64,000 nucleotides of DNA, from NCBI GenBank assembly GCA_050330635.1, contig JBHJNQ010000069.1:1-64000 (forward strand), read 5' to 3'. Shown in pieces: positions 25,303-33,735 of this stretch. Origin of the DNA: CADEDH01 sp050330635 (GTDB lineage: Bacteria; Actinomycetota; Acidimicrobiia; Acidimicrobiales; SZUA-35). Position 1 is the stretch's first letter. Each line of letters begins with the position of its first letter. The notes beneath the pieces were generated by a model, which saw only the letters and a list, made by a program, of their open reading frames with translations, was not told where the DNA came from and did no database searches. The position numbers and the translations under genes were made by a program.

Positions 25303-26631
25303 GTGGCCGGCTCGGCGACGGGCAAGGCGATTCACAGCGCCGGCGACCTGGTGACCGACGTCGAGCTGCGGATCGGGGTCGGTCACCTCCTGCCGGGCGA
25401 ACGGGTAGCGCCGGTGCGGGCCCTGGCCGCCGAGCTGGGCCTCGCCCCCAACACCGTGGCCGCCGCCTACCGCACCCTGGGGGAGCGGGGGGTACTGGTG
25501 GGGCGGGGCCGGCGCGGTACCTTCGTCGCCGATCGTCCGCCGGTGGCCCACGCCCTGGTCGAGTCCCTTCCCGACGGCCTGGTCGACCTCGCCCGGGGAC
25601 ATCCCGACCCCTCCCTGCTGCCGCCGCTCGGCCCAGCGCTGGCCGCCATCGACGCCGGCCACGTGCTCTATGACGCCCCGCCCGTCGATGCCGCCCTGGC
25701 CGACGCCGTGCCCCGGATCATGGGCCACGACGGCATCGGCCTCGACCACGTCGCCGTGGTGTCCGGGGCCCTCGACGGCATCGAGCGGGTGTTGGCCGCC
25801 CATCTTCGCCCCGGCGACCCGGTGGCGGTGGAGGATCCCGGCTACGGGCCGGTGACGGACCTGGTGGGCGCCATGCGGCTACGGCCGTTGCCGATGGCCG
25901 TCGACGAGTGCGGGCCGATGGCGGCGGCCGTGGCCGCCGCCATCGACGGCGGGTGTCGGGCGGTGGTGGTGACCCCGCGGGCCCACAACCCCACCGGCGC
26001 CGCCGTCGACGCCGGGCGGGCCGCCGAGCTGGCGGCCGTGCTCGCCACCGCCGACGACGTCGTCGTGATCGAAGACGACCACGCCTGGGCCGTGTCAGGA
26101 GCGCCGTACCATCGGGTCGTTCCGCCGGGGGCGCCCCGTTGGGCGACGGTGCGGTCGGTGGCCAAGTCGCTCGGACCCGACCTCCGACTCGCCGTCCTGG
26201 CCGGCGACGAGACGACGGTCGGACGGGTCACCGGGCGGCAGGCCCTCGGACCGGGCTGGGTCTCCCACCTGCTCCAGCGCCTCGTGGCCGAGCTGCTGTG
26301 CGACCCCACCCTCGACGACCGGCTGGCGGCGGCGGCCGCCGCCTACACCGATCGGCGACGGGCCGTGGTCGAGCCCCTGCGGTGGGCCGGGGTGGCGGCC
26401 CTCGGCCGGTCGGGGATGAACGTCTGGGTCCCGGTGGCCGACGAGGCGGCGGTGGTGGCGGGCATGCAGCGTCACGGCTTCGCCGTCCGCTCGGGCGCCC
26501 GCTTCCGCCTGGTCGGCCCGCCGGGTATCCGCCTCAGCGTGGCCGCCGCCGACAGCCACACCCTGGCCGACGCCACCGCCGCCCTGCTCGAGGTCCTGGG
26601 GCCCGGCGCCGGAACCACCCGCAGCGCCTGA
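25303..26631 (+). CDS. MocR-type transcriptional regulator (GntR HTH + aminotransferase-like)
   Basis: A 442-aa MocR-family regulator. An N-terminal winged helix (about 15-78; LLPGERVAPVRALAAELG and NTVAAAYRTLGERGVLVGRG) is joined to a fold-type I aminotransferase-like domain (from about 95). The latter has VVTPRAHNPTGA, IEDDHAW and RSVAKSLGPDLR, whose Lys should form the PLP Schiff base. Family members sense PLP or an aminated ligand and often control vitamin B6 or amine metabolism. Here the divergent operon starts with a rhodanese and a PNPOx-like flavin protein. The GTG start lacks a good Shine-Dalgarno; a GTG 16 codons in is possible. Confidence 0.88.
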   Translation: MAGSATGKAIHSAGDLVTDVELRIGVGHLLPGERVAPVRALAAELGLAPNTVAAAYRTLGERGVLVGRGRRGTFVADRPPVAHALVESLPDGLVDLARGHPDPSLLPPLGPALAAIDAGHVLYDAPPVDAALADAVPRIMGHDGIGLDHVAVVSGALDGIERVLAAHLRPGDPVAVEDPGYGPVTDLVGAMRLRPLPMAVDECGPMAAAVAAAIDGGCRAVVVTPRAHNPTGAAVDAGRAAELAAVLATADDVVVIEDDHAWAVSGAPYHRVVPPGAPRWATVRSVAKSLGPDLRLAVLAGDETTVGRVTGRQALGPGWVSHLLQRLVAELLCDPTLDDRLAAAAAAYTDRRRAVVEPLRWAGVAALGRSGMNVWVPVADEAAVVAGMQRHGFAVRSGARFRLVGPPGIRLSVAAADSHTLADATAALLEVLGPGAGTTRSA

Positions 26632-26667
26632 CGAGGCGGTGGTGGAAAGGACGGGCGGGTGGTCGTG

Positions 26668-27402
26668 CTAGTCGGTGGTGGCCTCGACGCTCCCGGTGGC
26701 ATGCTCGTCGAAGGCAGCGTCGCCGGCCTCGCCGGCCGTGCTGCCGGCCAGCTCGAGACCGTTCTCGCCGTAGACCTCGGCGAAGGCCGTCATCATCTCC
26801 TCGAACGGGAAGTCGTCGTAGCTGCCCCGTAGCCGCACGTACTCCATGTGGCGGTTGCCCGCCAGATCGGACTCGTGGAGCAGGGCGTCGGACCGGCCAT
26901 CGAACTCCAGCGGTCGCGTACCGAACCGCTCGCACAACTCGATGTTGAACGCCGCCGACGCCTTCAACCAGGTGCCGTCGAGCAGGAGCTCGCTGTAGCC
27001 GTGGAACACGAACAGGTCGGTGCCCATCTTGGCCCGCAGGGTCTCGCTCTGCAGATGGTTGCGCACGTCGGCGAACCCCAGCCGGGCCGGGATGCCGAGC
27101 GAGCGGGCCGACGCCGTGAGCAGGATCGACTTCGGCACGCACCAGGATCGGGGCTGGCCCACTATCGTGCTGGCCCGGAACGCGGCCCGGTCGTGGTCGG
27201 CCGAATACGGGTCGTACCACCAGCCGTCGCGCACGGCGAAGAAGAGGCGGACGGCCCGGGTCCGGTCGTCCTCGGCGTCGCCGACCGTCTCGCTGGCGAA
27301 TCGCCGGACGGCCGGGTCGTCATGGTCGAGGAACTCGGTGGTGGTCAGCCACCGTTCGTGGTTGGCGACACCGTAGGTCTCGGTGGGGGAGCCTGCGTCC
27401 AT
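26668..27402 (-). CDS. transglutaminase-like domain protein
   Basis: A 244-aa protein with a transglutaminase/papain-like core (about 35-175). SWCVPKSILL holds the putative catalytic C88, HGYSELLLDG the His, and the region GTWLKASAAFN the third-residue area. RSLGIPARLGFADVRNH is the usual linking block. No signal peptide is visible, so it may be a cytoplasmic cysteine protease or amidase. The last 30 residues are acidic and low in complexity. It converges with the MocR gene. Confidence 0.85.
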   Translation of the reverse strand: MDAGSPTETYGVANHERWLTTTEFLDHDDPAVRRFASETVGDAEDDRTRAVRLFFAVRDGWWYDPYSADHDRAAFRASTIVGQPRSWCVPKSILLTASARSLGIPARLGFADVRNHLQSETLRAKMGTDLFVFHGYSELLLDGTWLKASAAFNIELCERFGTRPLEFDGRSDALLHESDLAGNRHMEYVRLRGSYDDFPFEEMMTAFAEVYGENGLELAGSTAGEAGDAAFDEHATGSVEATTD

Positions 27403-27447
27403 CCACCCACGGTACGGCGCCCGGGCCGGCGGGACGAACCGGCGACA

Positions 27448-28408
27448 TCAGCCCACCGTCGAGGTGCCGGGCGGTCGACCCCGCCACCAGGGCTTCGGTC
27501 GGAGCTCGCCGACGTTCAGCAGGAGGAGGCCGCCACCGGCGGCCAGGAGCAGCGAACCCACCTGGTCGCCGCTGATCGTCGCCGCCAGATCGACGGCGAA
27601 CACCGCCAGCACCACGACGGCGGCCTGCAGAGCGGCGAGCCGGAGCGCGGCCCGGAGCCGCCGTTGCACCACGTGCTCCACGTGCGGCAGGGCGGCGACG
27701 GTGATCACCGCCATGAGGGTGCCGATCCGGTCGATGAGCACGGACGTGCCCATCACCAATAGGAGGCCGGGCACGGTGATGGCGGCCCACCAGGCCAATA
27801 CCGGCCCCCCGGGGTTGTCGGTGGGCAGGGGGAGCGCCGGCCGCCGCAGATCGTAGCGGACCCCCTCGACCGGGAGCCGGCCCCGTCGCAGCCGCCGCTG
27901 CAGGTCCTCCAGCTCGCTCCGCTGGCGGAGGAGCCGGGTCAGCCGTTCGCTCTCGGCCGCGGTCTCGACCGTGCTCCCGGCCCGGTGGGCCAGGGGCAGC
28001 AGACGACCTCGTACCAGTATCCGCTCGTCGAGATCGGCCAGGGCCCGGGCCAGCTTGTCGAGCCCGACCCGGTGGGCCGCGGCCGAGGGTGGGGGAGTGG
28101 TCGGCCAGCCGCTCGAAGTAGCCGTCGACGAAGGTCACGTCGGCGTCGGTGAACAGGAGCCACTCCGTCGTGGCCACGGCGCTGCCGATCTGACGGGCCA
28201 CGGGCACGTTGGCCTCGGCCCTGACCACAGTAGCCGAGGGTCGGACGGCCGCCACCAGATCGGTGGTGGCGTCGGTGCTCGAGTCGACGACGACGAGGGC
28301 CACCTCGTCGGGAAGAGAGCGGGCGAAGCGCTCCACGTTGGCCACCTCGTTGCGGGTGGGGACGATGACCGTGAGCTGCTCGATGGGGATACCGTTCCGA
28401 CTCGTCAC
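27448..28408 (-). pseudogene. GT2 glycosyltransferase N-terminus joined out of frame to a membrane protein C-terminus
   Basis: The GTG at 28408, overlapping the GT4 gene stop by 4 bp, opens a family 2 glycosyltransferase: LTVIVPTRNEVANVERF, VDSSTDATTD and the DADV nucleotide-sugar motif, for about 105 codons. Near 28087-28095 the reading frame changes in a G-run. The new frame codes a coherent helical region (DKLARALADLDERILVRG, then a charged coiled-coil) and three hydrophobic segments (27450-27800), with no start codon of its own except a TTG at 27798. The second half is not a GT2 C-terminus. Frameshift plus deletion, or fusion of two gene ends, would explain it. A functional product is unlikely. 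Confidence 0.65.
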
Positions 28409-29619
28409 GCCGCCCGCCCCACGGCGGGTCGTCGGGACCGTTCCCGGCCGGCCACGAGGGACGCGTAGTGGGCGAGGAGCTCCTCGCCCAGGGCTTCCCA
28501 GGTGCGACCGGCCACCCGGCGCCGCCCGGCCGCCGCCAGCCGGATCCGCCGCTGGCGATCGGCGACGAGGGCGGCGACGCAGCCGGCCAGATTCCCGGCC
28601 CGGTCCGGGTCGTAGAGCAGTCCGTCGACGTCGTGGCTCACCAGGTCGACGGGGCCCCCGATGGCGGGGGCCACGACGCTGACGCCCGCCGCCATCGCCT
28701 CCTGGATCGTCTGGCAAAACGTCTCGTGCGCCCCCGTGTGGACGAAGACGTCGAGCGAAGCCATGGCCCGGCCGAGATCGGCGCCGCTGAGATGCCCGGT
28801 GAACGTGGCCGCCGGCAGCAGCGATTCGAGGCGGGGCCGGGCCGGGCCGTCACCGACGACGACCAGGGCGGTGTCGTCTCCGGCGACGATGCCGGCCAGT
28901 CGGTCGACGCGCTTCTCGGCCGCCAGCCGGCCCACGTAGCCGATGAGGGCCCGGTCGCCGGCGGCCCCGCACCGGGCCCGGAACGTTGGGTCCCGCCGGC
29001 CGGGGTGGAACTGATGGTGGTCGACGCCGCGGCCCCACACCGCCACCCGCTCGAAGCCGTGTCGACGCAGGGTGGCGGCCACCGTGGGGGTGGGGGCCAG
29101 GGTGAGGCCGGCCCGGTTGTGGATCCGCCGCAACCAGGCCCACACCGGACCCGATGCCACCCTCAGGCCGTAGGCGGTCACGAACCCCGAGAGGTCGGTC
29201 TGGAACACCGCCACCGTGGGGACGTCCAACTCGTCGGCGGCCGCCAGCACGGAACGGCCGAGCGCCACCGGGGCGGCCAGGTGGACCACATCGGGATGGA
29301 AGCGGCGCAGGAGCCGGCACACGTGGCGGTGGGCCGGCATCCCCACCGTGATGGTGCCGTAGCGGGGAAGCCGGACCCCTCGGACCCGAGCCACCTCGAC
29401 CTCGTGGCCGCCGACCTCGACGACGTCGGGGCCAGGTCCCGGCGACACCACCAGCACCTCATGGCCGGCGGCCGTGAGGTGCCCCAGCACCCGGAGGACC
29501 GAGTTCGTGACACCGTTGACGGCGGGAAGGAAGCTCTCGGCCGAGATGAGGACCCGGAGAGGACGGTCGACCGGCGCGCTCGCCATGGGGGGATCGTCGC
29601 CGGTCGAAGTGGCCGGCAC
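28405..29619 (-). CDS. GT4 glycosyltransferase, MgtA/PimB-like
   Basis: A 404-aa GT-B fold family 4 glycosyltransferase. The acceptor-domain start VLISAESFLPAVNGVTNSV, FHPDVVHLAAP, and in the donor domain IGYVGRLAAEKRVDRL, VVVGDGPAR and ETFCQTIQEAMAAGVSVVAP (the E-x7-E site) are all present. The pattern resembles GDP-mannose-dependent alpha-mannosyltransferases of actinobacteria such as MgtA, acting at the inner face of the membrane on glycolipid acceptors. Donor and acceptor are inferred only from that similarity. An ATG 11 codons in is an alternative start. It is followed by the damaged GT2 gene with a 4-bp overlap. Confidence 0.87.
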   Translation of the reverse strand: MPATSTGDDPPMASAPVDRPLRVLISAESFLPAVNGVTNSVLRVLGHLTAAGHEVLVVSPGPGPDVVEVGGHEVEVARVRGVRLPRYGTITVGMPAHRHVCRLLRRFHPDVVHLAAPVALGRSVLAAADELDVPTVAVFQTDLSGFVTAYGLRVASGPVWAWLRRIHNRAGLTLAPTPTVAATLRRHGFERVAVWGRGVDHHQFHPGRRDPTFRARCGAAGDRALIGYVGRLAAEKRVDRLAGIVAGDDTALVVVGDGPARPRLESLLPAATFTGHLSGADLGRAMASLDVFVHTGAHETFCQTIQEAMAAGVSVVAPAIGGPVDLVSHDVDGLLYDPDRAGNLAGCVAALVADRQRRIRLAAAGRRRVAGRTWEALGEELLAHYASLVAGRERSRRPAVGRAA

Positions 29620-29698
29620 GGGCAGGGACGATGACCTGCCGGTGACGATTCGACGAACGTTGAGGCCCGACCCCTCCCGAGGCCCGCCCGCCGCACCA

Positions 29699-30899
29699 TC
29701 AGTCGGGGGGCGGCCCGTCGATGAACCCGACCCCGTGGCGCCACCGCCGCCACCGACGGTGCCGGACCGGCTGGTCCTGGGCGGCGCCGGTGACGGTCAC
29801 GTACGCCGTCGGGTCGCCGATCTCGGCCTCCTCCACCCCGTCGACGTCGACGAGGGGGCAGCACACGTACAACCGCCAGTGGCGGGCCCCGAGTCGGACG
29901 GGGATGTGGTCGCCCACCTCTGCCGTAGCGGCCCGCCAGTCGTAGACGAGGTAGCGGTCGCCGAGGGGGAAGCGGTCGGCGACCGGTTCGGGGTCGGGCC
30001 CACCGTGGAAGACGAGGATGTAGCGGTGCCGACCGGCGGTGGTCTCGGCCCACGTCGCCACCTGGGCGTCGTCAGGAGCGAAGAACGACCGGTCGGCCAA
30101 ACGGATGGGCCCATCGGGTCGCCGGAGTCGGCCGAGATCGTCGCAGAGGCGGGCCACCAGGTGGGGGTCGGTCCGCCCGAGGCGATCGCCGATGCCCACC
30201 ACCCCGGCCGACAGGGCGGCGAGGGCCGCCTCCAGCTCGGCGTGGGGGTCGCCGTCGTGGCCCGAGGCCCCCGACTCGGCGCTGGTGAGGAAGCAGCCCT
30301 TGAACACCGCCGGCCCGCACGCCGCCACCAGGTGGTTCACCGTGAGGAAGGTAGGGCGAGGCGGCGGAGATGTGGCGGGAGTGGGGCACGAGCGGCCGAT
30401 CGCCCAGCCGGCGTCGCAGGGCTTCCATCCCCTCGGGGAGGACGTCGGCCCGCGGTGTCCAGGTCGCCATGCCGGTGAAGGGGACCTCGGTGGTCGGGGT
30501 CCTCTCGGAGGGCGCCGACGTCGGCTCGCCCAGCTCTCCGTCGCCCGGCGTGGCCCCGGCGTCGATGGCGACCAGCGGTCGGGGGATCTCGTGGGGATAG
30601 AACCACGAGTCGAGCTCGACGGCCCCCACGTCGAGTCCGAGCTCGTCGAGCTCGGCCAACTTGGCCTCCAGCGTCGCCGCCATGTCCAGGCCCGGTTCGG
30701 TGCGGTACCAGTAGGCGGCCCCGTTGTCGGTCCAGTAGGAGATCCGCTCGAGGAGGACGCCCGGCGGGCGGGGTCGATGGCCGTGGAGGTCCCGGAGATC
30801 ATGGGCCCACCGGTCGAACAGCTCGCCGACCGACCGGCCCTCGTAGACGCCCAGGGTCGACGAGAAACCAGCTGCCACCGAGCGGAGGTCACCGTGCCA
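29699..30899 (-). pseudogene. alpha-galactosidase/raffinose-synthase-like glycosidase, deleted and frameshifted
   Basis: Fragments of a GH36/raffinose-synthase-like TIM-barrel glycosidase. The first frame (from about 30899, no start codon) reads VAAGFSSTLGVYEGRSVGEL, SYWTDNGAAYWYRTEPGLD and LDSWFYPHE up to SRHISAASPY. At about 30351-30361 the frame changes and resumes in the C-terminal part (VFKGCFLTSAES, LSAGVVGIGDRLGRTDP, YLVYDWRA). The expected segment with the catalytic nucleophile is absent between them. The 5' end is also missing, and the divergent GH130-like gene is truncated at the same place, so one deletion probably removed both starts and their shared promoter. Confidence 0.7.
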
Positions 30900-30903
30900 A
30901 CGG

Positions 30904-31610
30904 CGGGATCACGGCACCTGGGGCGATCCGGCCCTCGTGGCCACCGACATCGCCTTCGCCTGGAGCGACGACGGCCTGGAGTGGGGTCTCCACGACGGAC
31001 CCCCGGCCCTCGACCGGGACCGGGCCATCCAGCTGCTCGCCCCGCTGGAGCCCCACCGATCGCTCGAGCGCGAGTTGTGGCGGGTGTACGACCCCCGGCT
31101 CACGGTCGTCGACTGGCAGTGAGACGGTTCCCGACTGTTGCCCACGTTCGCCGCCGACACCGTGGTCGGTCTGCGGGCGGGCCTGGCCGAGAGCGACGAC
31201 GGCGTCCGCTGGCGGGCGCTGGCCCTCGGCCCTCCCGACAACCGCAACCAGGTCGTGTTCCCCGAGCGCCTCGACGGGCGCTGGCTCCGCCTCGAGCGTC
31301 CCATGACCCACTACGGGGGCGAGGCCATGGGGACGGGACGCCACGGGATCTGGCTCGCCCGCTCCCCCGACCTCGTCCATTGGGGTGATGTCCGCTATGT
31401 CATCGGGCCCGACGAGGTGCCGTTCGCCGACGACAAGATCGGTCCCGGCCCGCCCCCCATCGCCACCGACGCCGGCTGGCTGTGCGTCGTGCACGGGGTC
31501 TCGGTGGTGGAGGCGGCGGCGGGCCGGGGGTGGGAGCCGGCGTGGCACCGCCGCTACGTCGCCGGCGCGTGGCCGACGTGCTCGAGTTCGTGCTCAGCGG
31601 TCGCCGTTGA
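30904..31610 (+). pseudogene. GH130-like beta-propeller glycosidase/phosphorylase, truncated, stop codon, deleted
   Basis: Remnant of a GH130-type (mannoside phosphorylase-like) protein. IAFAWSDDGLEW and RVYDPRLTVVDW occur before an in-frame TGA at 31120. The same frame then continues with FPERLDGRWLRLERPM, GIWLARSPDLVHWGD, KIGPGPPPIATDAGWL and WHRRYVAGA. A new frame then gives VADVLEFVLSGRR and a stop at 31610, as expected for the family C-terminus. The N-terminus, a C-terminal block and one sense codon are thus missing. Its 3' end overlaps the patatin gene by 17 bp. I see no SECIS-like hairpin after the TGA, so recoding is unlikely. Confidence 0.65.
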
Positions 31611-32466
31611 CGGCGGCGGCCTCCGACGCCCACTCGTCGAGGGTCGCCACCGACAGCTCGAAGCTCTCGTCGAGGAGTTGGCGGGTGCGGCTGAAGTTGA
31701 ACGAGCCCATGTTGGGCGGGGTGGAGCTCGGCAGCACGGCGATGGGGTAGCGGGCGGCCAGATCGTCGACGGCGTTGGCCCGCTGGCTCCGCATCATGAG
31801 CGACATGGAGTGGAGGAGGGCGCCGGCGAAGCTGGTGGGGACGCGGTCGGCGATCTGGGGCGGCGTGGCGTCCAGGGACACGACGCTGCGGGCCCCGAAG
31901 GCGATGGCCTGGCGGATCGGGACGTTGGCCGCCACCCCGCCGTCGACATAGGTCCGGCCGTCGCGGACGACCGGCGGGAGGAGCCCGGGCACGGCGGCGC
32001 TGGCCAGCAGGGCCGAGCGCAGCGGCCCCGACGTGAGCAGCTCCGGTTCCCCGCTGAGGGCGTCGGTGGCCACGGCGGCGAACGGCACCCCGAGATCCTC
32101 GAATGTGGGGACGTCGATCGTGCGGTCGATGATGGCGGCCAGCCGGCCGACGCCGGCCAACGACCTCGTCCTCACGAGGCTGGCGGCCATGGCCCGACGT
32201 CCGCCGAACACGACCCGGCGGTCGGCCGTCGACCAGAGCTCCTCGAGCAGCTCGACGGCGCCGGGCCCGTGGGCCGCCACGACGGCGCCGTGGAGCGCCC
32301 CGATCGACGTGCCGACGATCAGGTCGGGACCGATGCCGTGATGACGGAGGGCCTTGAGCATGCCGACCTGCACGGGCCCGAAGGCGCCGCCGCCCGACAG
32401 CACGAAGGCCAGGGGTCGGGGCCAGTCGGCGAAGGCGGCCGGTCGGGGGGCGTCGGGGTGCGGCAT
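31594..32466 (-). CDS. patatin-like phospholipase family protein
   Basis: A 290-aa patatin-fold serine hydrolase. The oxyanion loop LSGGGAFGPVQVG (23-35), nucleophile motif GTSIG with S54, SAAVPGLLPP and the catalytic Asp in YVDGGVAANVP are complete, so it should be active. Substrates in the family are phospholipids or acylglycerols. No signal peptide is seen. Length is normal for short bacterial patatins. GGGAG precedes the ATG. Convergent with the broken GH130-like gene. Confidence 0.9.
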   Translation of the reverse strand: MPHPDAPRPAAFADWPRPLAFVLSGGGAFGPVQVGMLKALRHHGIGPDLIVGTSIGALHGAVVAAHGPGAVELLEELWSTADRRVVFGGRRAMAASLVRTRSLAGVGRLAAIIDRTIDVPTFEDLGVPFAAVATDALSGEPELLTSGPLRSALLASAAVPGLLPPVVRDGRTYVDGGVAANVPIRQAIAFGARSVVSLDATPPQIADRVPTSFAGALLHSMSLMMRSQRANAVDDLAARYPIAVLPSSTPPNMGSFNFSRTRQLLDESFELSVATLDEWASEAAAVNGDR

Positions 32467-32785
32467 CGGGGTGAACTCCCGGTGTCACCGGGTGGCCCTC
32501 AAGTGAACACGGCGGATGACCCACCAGGCAATCCCATACCGGCCGGGCAACCCCGAACCGTGCGCTGTCCGCACTGTCGGCGCTGTCGGCGAAGTACGCG
32601 CTGTCGGGCCGCCCTCCTGGTGGCCCACCGTGATCGTCGGACGGGGAGAGTGTCGTCCGATCCCGATGTCCACCATGGAGGGGGACCCAGTTTGTGTCGC
32701 CTCACCGAAGCTAGCGGAGGCGCTCAGCAGGGGAAACAAACGGAGTCTGAACTCTCGGCCCCGCCCGGTGAACGCTCGATTCGCC
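32467..32785. other. intergenic stretch without a recognisable gene
   Basis: About 320 bp between the start of the patatin gene and the stop of the phosphatase gene. No frame looks coding. The short motif GCGCTGTC recurs within 32570-32612. It should contain the patatin promoter; I see no confident -10/-35 pair or terminator. Confidence 0.4.
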
Positions 32786-33565
32786 TCAGACTGCGGGTTC
32801 GAGCAGGCGGTTGGCGATCCGGAGCAGGTGCGGACCGGCGCCCAGCGCGTCGAGGAACGACCCGAGCGTGCCGTGAGCCACCCGCAGCTCGGCCAGCAAC
32901 GCCAGCATCGTGGCCCGTTCGGCCCGCAGCATGGCCGATGCCAACTCAGGGGTGAGACCCATGGCCGCCATCCGCTCCTCCCTGGTGCCGTCGGTTCGTT
33001 GCTCCAGCCACGCCACCATGTGGGTCATGGCCGTGTGGGAGCGGGCGTAGTCGTCGGCCACGATGTTGTCGTCGACACCGATGCCGGCGAGGAGGAGGGC
33101 CGCCAGCACGCCCGTGCGGTCCTTGCCGGCGGCGCAGTGGAACACGACCGGCTCGGCGGCATCGAGGCTGTCGGCCACCAGCCCGAGCACCCGGGCGAAG
33201 CCCGCCCCGTTGTCGTCGAGCATGCCCCGGTAGTGGTGGAGGAGGAGGTCCTCCACGCCCTCGGGGGGCGGGCCGAACCGGCCCAGTGAGTCGACGACGG
33301 GGACGTGGAGGTAGATGACGCCCTCGCCGTCGAACCGTCCCTCACGGTCGGTCTCCTCGGCGGTCCTCAGGTCGATGACCCGGCGGACCCCGCGCCCGAC
33401 GAGGTGGCGTCGACCCTCGGGCGACGCCCGGTGCAGGCCGTCGGCCCGGTAGACCAGGCCCGGCCGGGTGCGGCGACCCCCGACCGTGGTCAGGCCGCCG
33501 AGGTCGCGGAAGTTGAACACGCCGTCGATGGCCATGTCGTCGGTCAGGATCGCCGTGTCGTCCAC
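32786..33565 (-). CDS. tyrosine/dual-specificity phosphatase (PtpB-like)
   Basis: A 259-aa phosphatase of the Y_phosphatase3 family. NFRDLGGL (18-25) opens the fold, RVIDLRTAEE lies at 62-71, and the P-loop HCAAGKDRTG carries nucleophile C144 and R150. The HCxxGKDR form is that of M. tuberculosis PtpB and related lipid/protein phosphatases, which can act on phosphotyrosine and phosphoinositides. No signal peptide is visible. The GTG start is supported by the leaderless-type promoter 7 nt upstream. Confidence 0.9.
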   Translation of the reverse strand: MDDTAILTDDMAIDGVFNFRDLGGLTTVGGRRTRPGLVYRADGLHRASPEGRRHLVGRGVRRVIDLRTAEETDREGRFDGEGVIYLHVPVVDSLGRFGPPPEGVEDLLLHHYRGMLDDNGAGFARVLGLVADSLDAAEPVVFHCAAGKDRTGVLAALLLAGIGVDDNIVADDYARSHTAMTHMVAWLEQRTDGTREERMAAMGLTPELASAMLRAERATMLALLAELRVAHGTLGSFLDALGAGPHLLRIANRLLEPAV

Positions 33566-33572
33566 TCCGCTA

Positions 33573-33578
33573 ACGGTA
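33573..33578 (-). promoter_or_regulatory. TANNNT -10 box, probable leaderless promoter
   Basis: On the minus strand TACCGT is followed by 7 nt and the GTG start at 33565, with no Shine-Dalgarno. Confidence 0.45.
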
Positions 33579-33616
33579 GGAGGGGGCGATGGTGGGGAAC
33601 AGGGCCGGCGCCGAGA

Positions 33617-33668
33617 GTTGGGTCCGTGTTCAACCAGAGTTTGCCTACCCAGGGGTTGCCCGTTACCC
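33617..33668 (+). promoter_or_regulatory. PHO-box-like 11-bp direct repeats upstream of pstS
   Basis: GTTGGGTCC (33617), GTTCAACC (33628) and GTTTGCC (33639) begin exactly 11 bp apart. GTTGCCC and GTTACCC follow at 33655 and 33662. Streptomyces PhoP binds 11-bp direct repeats of GTTCACC-N4, so this block is a good candidate operator for phosphate-starvation control, perhaps by the RegX3-like protein encoded at the end of this operon. Confidence 0.65.
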
Positions 33669-33735
33669 GCTCTCCCTAGCGTGACGTCGACAGATGGAAG
33701 CCGGCATGTCCGGATTCAAGAGGAGAGAGAGACCT

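Noticed and set aside
27448..27798. A separate 116-aa membrane protein starting at TTG 27798
   Set aside because: Coding character continues about 300 bp upstream of that TTG in the same frame, so it is not a true start; treated as the tail of the broken GT2 locus.
31120..31122. In-frame TGA in the GH130-like remnant as a possible second Sec codon
   Set aside because: No Cys-containing redox motif surrounds it, no hairpin lies at the right distance, and the gene is truncated at both ends, so it is read as a nonsense mutation.
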